A stretch of 7,733 nucleotides of DNA, from the NCBI GenBank assembly GCA_000432135.1, contig HF990517.1, forward strand, positions 1-7,733. Reading direction: 5' to 3'. The DNA comes from Firmicutes bacterium CAG:124 (GTDB lineage Bacteria > Bacillota > Clostridia > Oscillospirales > Oscillospiraceae). A program made the translations under genes and the position numbers. The notes below the pieces were generated by a model. It was not told the origin of the DNA, made no database searches, and saw only the letters and a list, made by a program, of their open reading frames with translations. Positions 1 through 5,605 of the stretch are shown here, piece by piece; the stretch's first letter is position 1, and each line of letters opens with the position of its first letter.

Positions 1-2
1 GC

Positions 3-80
3 GATACCATTTGCTCGCTTACCCCTAATACCATTTTCAGCATTACCGGACGCGATTGGATTATTAAAGCGTTTAATTAG
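3..80 (+). CDS. possible 3' tail of an unidentified gene running in from the left edge
   Basis: This frame is open from the window edge to a TAG at 78-80 and would encode 25 residues ending DWIIKAFN. Its codon pattern looks coherent, but it is clearly more AT-rich than the rest of the window. I do not recognise the protein. A second plus frame (TAG at 85-87) is also open from the edge, as is a minus-strand frame from an ATG at 43-41 that lacks a ribosome binding site. The choice of frame is therefore weak, and this may be plain intergenic DNA. If real, the gene converges with the glycoside hydrolase gene. Confidence 0.2.
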   Translation, partial: DTICSLTPNTIFSITGRDWIIKAFN

Positions 81-141
81 GTTTTAGTATTAGCAGGACG
101 ATAGGATGAAGAAAATGCGCGAAAAAAGAGTCCATAAATCA

Positions 142-177
142 CAGCACGGGAGGATCCAAACGGTTCCTCCCGGGCTG
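142..177 (-). terminator. hairpin downstream of the GH123-like gene, probable terminator
   Basis: A 12-bp stem with one mismatch is formed by CAGC-a-CGGGAGGA (142-154) and TCCTCCCG-g-GCTG (165-177) around a 10-nt loop. It lies about 30 nt beyond the stop codon of the minus-strand hydrolase gene. On the minus strand the T-run (complement of 122-127) comes some 14 nt after the stem rather than directly after it. Intrinsic termination would therefore be inefficient, or the hairpin may act in 3' end protection. If a gene enters from the left edge, the hairpin could serve both strands. Confidence 0.5.
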
Positions 178-205
178 CTCTTGCATATGCAGTTGTATTC
201 CGATA

Positions 206-1888
206 TCAGCAGGTACCTGCCTCCAGCTCTAGCCGGACGGCGTCCATAAGCGCCGGAATGAATTCATAATTTCTGGGATACTTGTCGAAGCGGATCTCCA
301 TGCCTGCCAGCTTCTCAATCAATTCCACGACATGCTCATGCGAGGTGCGCTGCGCCAGCGCTTTCAGGATATCCACATCCTGAAGCGCGTCCTTGAAATT
401 AAGCGCGCGCAGCGACGCGACCGGCCCGTCCTTTCCGGGGTAGACCGAGAACGGGTCGCCGGACGGCACCATACCGTCGCCGGAGCTTGTCAGATAAGGA
501 TCGATCACATACATGGAACGGTCAGCGTGGTAGAAATTATAGCCCCATTGCAGGAAGCCCTTGATGTCGAACTTGAAGAGCTGGACGCCGAGAATGCGGT
601 TTCGGTACTCCGGAAAGGCAAGGAAGCGGTTGCCGACGGCTTTGTACTCACCGCAGCAGTAATAGGCCCACTGGTTTTCGACCGGCTCCCGCAGGAACGG
701 CTCGATGTGGTCGGTCGCACTGACCGGAATGTCGATCAGTCCGTGCTTGTAAAAATCAACGTTGGAGATGGCGTCCATGATTGGCCGTCCGCGCAGCATC
801 GGCTTTACAAAGCGCCAGAGTGCATGGTAGGTCTCCAGATGGTCCAGCCCCGGCTCGTCGGAGATGTGGAAGAAGGAATCCTCCAGCACGCCCTTTTCTG
901 TCAGGAAATCCAGCATGGCCGGAAGCAGCTGCTTCAAAAACGTCTGATAGGCTTCACTCTGCGCGGGCGTATGCCAGCCGAACAAATGCTCTTCTCTGCC
1001 GTCCACACGGACGTAGATGTTCGGCGCGGAGGTCATGCCCCACTGGGAATAGAGGTGCGCGATCTCGAAGCGGCGAATGCCGTTTTCGTGCGCGAGATCG
1101 ATGTAGCGCGCAGCCCGCGAGAAATCGAAAGCATAGCGTTCACCGTGCTTTTCGATCTGGACGAGCTGCACGCAGAGGCGCTCTCCGCCGATCAGCGTAT
1201 CGAGTGACGGCGTGAGCATCGGCGTCAAGATCGTGTCGATGCCGAGATAGCGCGCCATCTGCATATATTTCCCGATCAGCTCCCAATGCGCCTCGGAATA
1301 GACCGGAACATGATGCGCCTCCGCGATGCTGTCCACATGGAACCACTGCGTAAAATGCACGCTCTGCGCTGGAAGCGCGGCGCTGAGGATGTGCAGGGTC
1401 AGCACCGATGTCTCCGTATGCAAGATCTCCGGCGTTCCCGGCTCAAAATAGACACGCTCCGCGCGGATCTCATAGTCGCCGGGCGCGGCATCCAGCGGCG
1501 TATCCAGCGAAAGCAGGACGGACGCGGGCCGGTCGGACAGGCGCAGCATGCCGCCGCTTTCCTCCAGCGGCTCGAGAATATCCGGCATAAGCCCCGGCTC
1601 ATCTGTCAGGATGTCTTCGTCGTGATCGGGATAGACCGGGTAGTCCATTGCCGCCGGGCGCAGCCGGTAGAGCCGGAGCGCGGCGGTCAGTGCTTCGTTT
1701 TCCGCGCCGTCCGGGCCGAAAGCCCTTGCCGAAAAGCGGCAGAAAACATTGCAGTCTGCCCGCAGGACGATCTGATAGGAAAAATGCTCACCACGAAGGA
1801 CCGTCTGCCGGGAAAGCTCCTGCTCCGGCAGGTCGGAAACGCTCCGGATCTTATAAAGGGAAGAGATCTGTTCGCTCCAAAGTGTCAT
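206..1888 (-). CDS. GH123/DUF4091-like glycoside hydrolase
   Basis: 560-residue protein resembling the DUF4091/glycoside hydrolase 123 family, whose characterised members are N-acetyl-beta-galactosaminidases using a substrate-assisted mechanism. Residues 1-170 look like the N-terminal beta-sandwich domain and about 175-520 like the catalytic barrel. The adjacent Asp344-Glu345 in HISDEPG matches the family's catalytic Asp-Glu pair. The C-terminal part carries the typical GDPFSVYPG stretch (about 477-485) and the WGYNFY segment (448-453). There is no signal peptide or membrane segment, so it should act in the cytoplasm on imported sugar. The ATG at 1888-1886 is preceded by AAAAGGAG (complement of 1897-1904) at good spacing. 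The truncated AraC-type gene lies 67 bp upstream on the same strand, a common regulator-hydrolase pairing. Family assignment is fairly secure; the exact substrate is not known. Confidence 0.85.
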   Translation of the reverse strand: MTLWSEQISSLYKIRSVSDLPEQELSRQTVLRGEHFSYQIVLRADCNVFCRFSARAFGPDGAENEALTAALRLYRLRPAAMDYPVYPDHDEDILTDEPGLMPDILEPLEESGGMLRLSDRPASVLLSLDTPLDAAPGDYEIRAERVYFEPGTPEILHTETSVLTLHILSAALPAQSVHFTQWFHVDSIAEAHHVPVYSEAHWELIGKYMQMARYLGIDTILTPMLTPSLDTLIGGERLCVQLVQIEKHGERYAFDFSRAARYIDLAHENGIRRFEIAHLYSQWGMTSAPNIYVRVDGREEHLFGWHTPAQSEAYQTFLKQLLPAMLDFLTEKGVLEDSFFHISDEPGLDHLETYHALWRFVKPMLRGRPIMDAISNVDFYKHGLIDIPVSATDHIEPFLREPVENQWAYYCCGEYKAVGNRFLAFPEYRNRILGVQLFKFDIKGFLQWGYNFYHADRSMYVIDPYLTSSGDGMVPSGDPFSVYPGKDGPVASLRALNFKDALQDVDILKALAQRTSHEHVVELIEKLAGMEIRFDKYPRNYEFIPALMDAVRLELEAGTC

Positions 1889-1955
1889 GTGGTGTACTCC
1901 TTTTCTGTATCTGCCCGAACGCGGCCCAGCCGCCGGATCTCAAAATACATCGGTC

Positions 1956-2153
1956 TCAGCGGGGATCGGCATCCAGCTCCTTTTTCAGAAGCGTTTCCTT
2001 GTAAACGCCGGGCGAAATGCCCTCAAAGCTCTTAAATACGCGGATAAACGTGTTGACATTCTCAAAGCCTACCTGCTGCGCGACGAGCTTGACCTGCGAC
2101 TGCGGGTCTGCCAACAGCCGTTTGGCCCTGTCCACACGAAAACGGTTCACATA
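1956..2153 (-). pseudogene. C-terminal fragment of an AraC-family transcriptional regulator
   Basis: The roughly 65 remaining residues are the second half of an AraC DNA-binding domain. The end of the first helix-turn-helix is followed by VNRFRVDRAKRLL, and the second contains the hallmark VAQQVGFENVNTFIRVFK then GISPGVYK. An intact AraC regulator is usually 250-300 residues or more, so the effector domain and first helix-turn-helix are gone. Reading upstream, the frame passes TAT and hits an in-frame TAG made by the element's CTAG flank at 2154-2157. The nominal GTG at 2150 is the Val codon of the conserved YVNR motif, not a real start. The stop is at 1956-1958, 67 bp before the hydrolase gene it presumably once controlled. 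The missing 5' part is not found beyond the element, so more than a clean insertion has happened. Confidence 0.85.
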
Positions 2154-2319
2154 CTAGGGTGTATCTGAAAACTCCCAACGCACCCGGACAGCGGGCCTTT
2201 TTGCGGTGCGGCGCGTCATTTTTCCTTGAAATACGTCAGTATTCCTGCGAAAAAATGTCTTGCGCAACGCAAAAATCCCTCGCTGCCGGTCACATCATGA
2301 GTTTTCAGATACACCCTAG
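2154..2319. mobile_element. 158-bp MITE-like long-hairpin element with CTAG flanks
   Basis: The element body (2158-2315) has perfect 17-bp terminal inverted repeats, GGTGTATCTGAAAACTC at 2158-2174 and its complement at 2299-2315. It is flanked by CTAG at 2154-2157 and again at 2316-2319. CTAG fits the YTAR target of IS5-group transposons, but the flank is palindromic, so a 2-bp TA duplication cannot be excluded. The two halves resemble each other throughout: both arms carry a CCGG-CAGCG-TTTTTGCG block and a CATTTTT-AATAC block. The exact midpoint (2236.5) is a GTCA loop closed by AATAC/GTATT (2230-2234 and 2239-2243). It contains no coding capacity, so it would need a transposase supplied from elsewhere. 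The same terminus recurs at 7721. Confidence 0.85.
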
Positions 2320-2328
2320 GGCGACTTG

Positions 2329-3621
2329 TCAGCCCTCCAGATGGAACGCGGTTTTGAGTTCGGCGATCTCTGCCTCGCTGATGTGGACGATGCTGCCGAG
2401 GCTCTGGGAATCGAGAATGGAGTTGGCGGTCAGCTCCATGACCTCAAGCCGGTCGAATGCCTGCAGGAGCGAATTGCCGGTGACGATCACGCAGTCGTTT
2501 TCCACGATGGCGACCGGGTGAGATACGTCAAACTCCGCCGCCATTTTATCCGGCTCCCGGTAGATCTCCTCATACGGCAGCGTTTTGACGTCGCGGAGGA
2601 GGATATAGCTTTCCGGGATGGTGCGTGCATCGAACGCTGCATCGGTCACGGCAAAAGCCATGGCGTGGACCGGATGGGCCAGCAGGATCGCGCCCACATC
2701 GGGATGCTGCTCATAGATTTTCTGGTGCAGCAGCACGGCGCGGGACGGCGTCTTGCCGAGTTCCTTCATGCCGCCCTTGACGCGGACAAGATCATCCTCC
2801 TCCAGATACGCACGGTCGAAGCCGAAGGGTGTAATGAGGAAGCTGCCGTCGGACAGGCGGACGGAATACGTGCCGTGTGTGGCGGTGAACAGGCCCATTT
2901 TATACGAGCGGTGGATGAGCGTGATCATGTCGCGCCGGGCGGCCAGCTCCTCCGAGGTATGCGAACGGGGGATGAAATCATCCAGCTTGGTATGCTCGTT
3001 CGTCTCGCTCATGTGGTAGGCGTTCTCGGGCAGGGAATGGATCTTGCCGAGCTTGCTGGCCAGCACCTCAAGCGTCGCGGTATAGTTGAGCGTTTCAAAG
3101 CGCTGGAACGCCGTGAACATATCCGGCGCGCCGATGCAAACGCCGTGGTTTTCCAGCAGCGCCGTATCGCAGCCCTGCGAAAAGACCTTGCCGATCTCCA
3201 CGCCCAGCGCCTCGCTGCCGGGAACGGCGTAGGTCGCGATCTTCATCTGCTCACAGATATGGCGCACGGACGGGATCAGATCAAGATCGGGCAGCTTGCG
3301 GACGATGGAGAACGCCACGAGCGCGGGCGGGTGCGCATGCAGCACGGCGTTCAGATCCGGGCGCATACGGTAGACCGATTCGTGGAACGGCAGCTCGGAC
3401 GAGGGCTTGTGTGGTCCCTCGCAGCTTCCGTCCGGGCGGACGCAGATGATATCCTTGCGGGTCAGCGTCCCCTTGTCGATCCCGGCAGGGGTGATCCAGA
3501 TGTTGCCCTGGGTGTCGCGGATGGAAAGATTGCCGCCGGACATGGTGGTCAGGCCCTTGTCATAGATGCGCTGCATGAACATGACAAGCTGGTCGGCGGG
3601 ATGGATATACTGAATGTTCAA
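2329..3621 (-). CDS. tandem class II aldolase/adducin-domain protein
   Basis: 430 residues made of two class II aldolase/adducin-like domains, where the usual family member has one domain of about 200-220 residues. Domain 1 (about 5-205) keeps the zinc and catalytic set of L-fuculose-phosphate-type aldolases: Glu76 in SSELPFHES, His95 and His97 in LHAHPP, and His159 in ENHG. Domain 2 (about 224-425) has the same fold markers, including THGTYSVRL and AHP, but Ala295 replaces the Glu, only part of the HxH pair remains, and the third His is Asp376 (ENDC). It is therefore probably non-catalytic. The start is TTG at 3621-3619, with AGGAGG seven bases upstream and a TGA in frame just above. The gene follows the modE-like gene by 24 bp, implying one operon. 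It ends 9 bp before the MITE. The substrate is unknown; lyase, epimerase or decarboxylase activity are all possible. Confidence 0.87.
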   Translation of the reverse strand: MNIQYIHPADQLVMFMQRIYDKGLTTMSGGNLSIRDTQGNIWITPAGIDKGTLTRKDIICVRPDGSCEGPHKPSSELPFHESVYRMRPDLNAVLHAHPPALVAFSIVRKLPDLDLIPSVRHICEQMKIATYAVPGSEALGVEIGKVFSQGCDTALLENHGVCIGAPDMFTAFQRFETLNYTATLEVLASKLGKIHSLPENAYHMSETNEHTKLDDFIPRSHTSEELAARRDMITLIHRSYKMGLFTATHGTYSVRLSDGSFLITPFGFDRAYLEEDDLVRVKGGMKELGKTPSRAVLLHQKIYEQHPDVGAILLAHPVHAMAFAVTDAAFDARTIPESYILLRDVKTLPYEEIYREPDKMAAEFDVSHPVAIVENDCVIVTGNSLLQAFDRLEVMELTANSILDSQSLGSIVHISEAEIAELKTAFHLEG

Positions 3622-3628
3622 AAGATGA

Positions 3629-3634
3629 CCTCCT
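3629..3634 (-). promoter_or_regulatory. AGGAGG ribosome binding site fixing a TTG start
   Basis: The minus strand reads AGGAGG, then seven bases, then TTG-AAC-ATT. No ATG or GTG lies in frame between this site and the upstream in-frame TGA. The next in-frame ATG is already inside domain 1 (residue 14). This supports TTG at 3621 as the start of the aldolase gene. Confidence 0.8.
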
Positions 3635-3645
3635 AATCAGAATCG

Positions 3646-3999
3646 TCAGAGCGGCAGAATGCCGTCAAAGGTTTCGCTGAACAGCTTCTGCGCGTATGTG
3701 CGGAGCCTTGCACAGTAGCAGTCGTAAGCGTCAAGCAGGGTTTCGCCCTCCGGGGTCAGCCGAGCACCTCCTCCGTGTTTTCCTCCGGTTGTGGAATCGA
3801 GCAGCTTGAAGCCCAGCGACTGCTGCGCGTTTTTGAGGATCGTCCATGCCTTCGAGTACGCCATGCCGATGGACATGGCTGCCGCGCGCAGAGAGTGCAG
3901 CTCGCGTACCTTGCGCAGCAGAACTGCCACGCCGGGACCGAAGCACTTCTCTTCGCCGAAGATCCGAATGGTCAGGACGGGTCTGAAGGTTTGTTCCAT
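3646..3999 (-). CDS. ModE-like winged-helix regulator without a molybdate-binding domain
   Basis: 117-residue DNA-binding protein of the ModE N-terminal/LysR-like type. Recognisable parts are the GEEKCFGPGVAVLLRKV strand-helix entry (15-31), the helix-turn-helix around 33-58 (SLRAAAMSIGMAYSKAWTIL), the GGKHGGGARLTPEG wing (72-85) and a C-terminal dimer helix (86-110). Full ModE adds about 140 residues with two molybdate-binding Mop domains; these are absent, so any effector must be sensed differently. Such short forms are often found beside molybdenum enzyme genes. It is divergent from yqeC and probably co-transcribed with the aldolase. The ATG at 3999-3997 has no ribosome binding site and lies at the predicted transcription start, so the mRNA may be leaderless. 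It probably controls both divergent units, an inference from position. Confidence 0.85.
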   Translation of the reverse strand: MEQTFRPVLTIRIFGEEKCFGPGVAVLLRKVRELHSLRAAAMSIGMAYSKAWTILKNAQQSLGFKLLDSTTGGKHGGGARLTPEGETLLDAYDCYCARLRTYAQKLFSETFDGILPL

Positions 4000-4005
4000 G
4001 TCAAA

Positions 4006-4035
4006 ATTTTACCACGCTGTATTCGCCATTGTCAA
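4006..4035 (-). promoter_or_regulatory. sigma-70-type promoter for the modE-like/aldolase operon
   Basis: On the minus strand the -35 box is a perfect TTGACA (complement of 4030-4035). After an 18-bp spacer comes TAAAAT (complement of 4006-4011), preceded by TGG, i.e. an extended -10. The expected start of transcription, about 7 nt downstream, falls at or within a base of the A of the modE-like ATG (3999). Confidence 0.75.
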
Positions 4036-4056
4036 CAATATTCCGATATTCTTGAC
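4031..4056. promoter_or_regulatory. 26-bp dyad between divergent promoters, candidate operator
   Basis: The left arm reads GTCAA-c-AATAT and the right arm ATATT-c-TTGAC around a TCCG centre, so the half-sites match at 11 of 13 positions. The outer GTCAA/TTGAC arms are part of the minus-strand -35 (4030-4035) and the plus-strand -35 (4052-4057). A bound dimer would therefore cover both promoters. The AT-rich core is reminiscent of ModE boxes but is not identical to the Escherichia coli consensus. The most economical ligand is the adjacent modE-like protein, giving autoregulation plus control of the selenium operon; this is inference. Confidence 0.6.
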
Positions 4057-4080
4057 GCGGAAGCGCGCGAATGCTATGCT
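4052..4080 (+). promoter_or_regulatory. promoter for the yqeC-yqeB-selD operon
   Basis: TTGACG at 4052-4057, a 17-bp spacer and TATGCT at 4075-4080 form a good sigma-70-type promoter. Transcription would start near 4087, leaving a leader of about 36 nt before the yqeC GTG. The leader contains a perfect 10-bp dyad, GTCAGCTGAC (4092-4101), just before the ribosome binding site. Confidence 0.65.
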
Positions 4081-4108
4081 TATATAACAGTGTCAGCTGA
4101 CGCTATAG

Positions 4109-4114
4109 AGGAGG
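4109..4114 (+). promoter_or_regulatory. AGGAGG ribosome binding site of yqeC
   Basis: AGGAGG is followed by eight bases and then GTG at 4123. A tempting ATG at 4116 lies only one base after this site and is in another frame, giving just a 62-codon shadow ORF. An upstream in-frame GTG at 4090 lacks a ribosome binding site. Confidence 0.75.
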
Positions 4115-4122
4115 AATGTCCT

Positions 4123-4794
4123 GTGGAGCTGGCAAAGGCACTGGACGTGCGGCCCGGCGTGACCGCGATCATCGGCGGCGGCGGAAAGACGACGCTCATG
4201 GAATGCCTCGCGGAAGAACTGTCTGCGCAGGCCCGCGTGATCGTGTGTACGACGACGCATATCTATCCCGAACAGAATATGCCGTGCCTCGTTTCGACGT
4301 CTGAGGCGGAGATAGCGGCAGAATTGGCGCGCACGCGCTGCGTCTGCGTGGGCTCTGCTTCAGAAAGCGGAAAATACTCCGCGCCGGAGCTGCCGTTCTG
4401 CACGCTCTGCGCGCTTGCCAGCTACGTGATCGTCGAGGCCGACGGCTCCAAGCGCCTGCCGCTCAAGGCCCATGCCCCGCACGAGCCGGTCATCCCGCCG
4501 GAGGCGAATCAGACCATTCTGGTCGTGGGCGCATCCGGCTTCGGCAGACCGATGCGCGAAAGCGTCCACCGCGCACCGATCGCCGCGCAGGCGCTCGGCG
4601 TAAGCGAGGAGACGGTCGTAACGCCGGAGCTTTGGGCGAAATTTTTGAATCTGGAAGCGCTGCATACGCGCGTTCTGGTCAATCAGGCCGAGAACGAGCC
4701 GGAGCGGCAGACAGCAAGAGCGCTGGCCGCCGGACTTTCCTGCCCGGTGTGCATGGCGGCATTACAAAAGGGGTGGATCGAATGCTTGTGCTGA
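4123..4794 (+). CDS. yqeC: YqeC, selenium-dependent molybdenum hydroxylase accessory protein with P-loop
   Basis: 223-residue member of the YqeC family (putative selenium-dependent hydroxylase accessory protein), which co-occurs with YqeB and SelD in genomes encoding selenium-dependent molybdenum hydroxylases. The nucleotide-binding loop is at GVTAIIGGGGKTTLM (12-26). The family signatures TTTHIYP (43-49) and VEADGSKRLPLKAHAPHEP (104-122) are present, and VVGASGFGRP lies at 134-143. The biochemical step is not firmly known; it is thought to help mobilise or insert selenium on the molybdenum cofactor. The GTG start follows AGGAGG by eight bases and puts about ten residues before the P-loop strand, as is usual. 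The open frame continues upstream into the modE-like gene, but that part is non-coding. The 3' end overlaps yqeB by 13 bp, indicating translational coupling. Cytosolic. Confidence 0.9.
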   Translation: MELAKALDVRPGVTAIIGGGGKTTLMECLAEELSAQARVIVCTTTHIYPEQNMPCLVSTSEAEIAAELARTRCVCVGSASESGKYSAPELPFCTLCALASYVIVEADGSKRLPLKAHAPHEPVIPPEANQTILVVGASGFGRPMRESVHRAPIAAQALGVSEETVVTPELWAKFLNLEALHTRVLVNQAENEPERQTARALAAGLSCPVCMAALQKGWIECLC

Positions 4795-5603
4795 TCCGAG
4801 GTGCGGGCGATCTGGCGACGGGCATTGCGCTCAGGCTTTTCCGGTCGCATCTGTGCGTCGTGATGACAGACCTGCCGCAGCCGACGGCCATTCGCCGGAC
4901 GGTCTGCTTTTCACAGGCGATCTTATACGGAAGCTATCAGGTGGAGGACGTGACGGCAGAGCTTGCCGCAAGCATGGAAGACGTGCGCTGCATTCTGGCC
5001 GAGGGCTGCATCCCGGTTCTGGCCGATCCGAAGGCAGAGTGCCGCGCGTGGCTGAAGCCGGACGTGGTGGTCGACGCGATCCTTGCCAAGAAAAACCTCG
5101 GCACGCAGATCACGGACGCGCCGCTGGTCATCGGCGTCGGCCCCGGCTTCTGCGCCGGGCGCGACTGCCACGCGGTCATTGAAACGATGCGCGGGCACAC
5201 GCTGGGCCGCGTCATCCGCGAGGGCGAACCCATCCCGAACACGAACATTCCCGGCCTCATCGGCGGCTTTACCGGTGAACGTGTGCTGCGCGCCCCGGAC
5301 GACGGCATGTTCCATCAGCTGCTGGATATCGGTACAATGGTGCAGGCAGGCGATGTCGCGGGCGAGGTAAACGGCAAGCCGATGATCTGCACGATCTCCG
5401 GCGTCATCCGCGGGATGCTGGCCGACGGGACGCCCGTGTTCAAGGGCATGAAGTCCGGCGACGTTGACCCGCGCGGGGAGATTTCCTACTGTCAGACCGC
5501 CTCGGACAAGGCTATCGCCATCGGCGGCGGCGTTTTGCAGGCAATTCTGGAATACACAGGTGTTCTGAACGCCGCGACGGGGAAAAATGCACTGGGGGTA
5601 TAA
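4782..5603 (+). CDS. yqeB: YqeB, selenium-dependent molybdenum hydroxylase system protein (EF2563 family)
   Basis: 273 residues, normal length for the YqeB/EF2563 family tied to selenium-dependent molybdenum hydroxylases. It opens with a Rossmann-type strand and glycine turn, VLIRGAGDLATGIALRL (3-19). The conserved middle block is GVGPGFCAGRDCHAVIETMRGH (split here as 118-128 and 129-139), followed by LGRVI and a PNTNIPG turn (152-158). The C-terminal third (about 180-230: IGTMVQAGDVAGEV, then TISGVIRGML) resembles a barrel-sandwich fold like those in biotinyl/lipoyl domains. The role is inferred from co-occurrence: maturation of the selenium-bearing molybdenum cofactor. The ATG at 4782 sits inside the end of yqeC, preceded by AAAAGGGG. 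The TAA is two bases before the selD ATG, so the genes are tightly coupled. It has related XdhC-like N-terminal architecture but is not XdhC itself. Confidence 0.9.
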   Translation: MLVLIRGAGDLATGIALRLFRSHLCVVMTDLPQPTAIRRTVCFSQAILYGSYQVEDVTAELAASMEDVRCILAEGCIPVLADPKAECRAWLKPDVVVDAILAKKNLGTQITDAPLVIGVGPGFCAGRDCHAVIETMRGHTLGRVIREGEPIPNTNIPGLIGGFTGERVLRAPDDGMFHQLLDIGTMVQAGDVAGEVNGKPMICTISGVIRGMLADGTPVFKGMKSGDVDPRGEISYCQTASDKAIAIGGGVLQAILEYTGVLNAATGKNALGV

Positions 5604-5605
5604 CC

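Noticed and set aside
1921..1933. Small hairpin GCGGC-CCA-GCCGC between the AraC fragment and the hydrolase gene
   Set aside because: The stem is five base pairs with a 3-nt loop and no T-run, which is easily expected by chance in GC-rich DNA.
332..2035. Long plus-strand ORFs (291 and 249 codons) over the hydrolase and AraC region
   Set aside because: These are shadow frames of the minus-strand GH123-like gene, with Arg/Ala-rich, non-family translations and no credible starts.
2159..2521. 120-codon plus-strand ORF starting inside the MITE
   Set aside because: It reads across the hairpin element into the antisense of the aldolase gene and resembles no transposase, so the element is treated as non-coding.
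2326..3636. 436-codon plus-strand ORF
   Set aside because: It lies exactly opposite the tandem aldolase and is a GC-rich mirror frame; its translation has no recognisable motif, whereas the minus strand has clear active-site motifs and a ribosome binding site.
3775..4122. Upstream extension of the yqeC frame
   Set aside because: It runs through the modE-like gene and the divergent promoters; the AGGAGG-GTG at 4123 gives the normal YqeC length.
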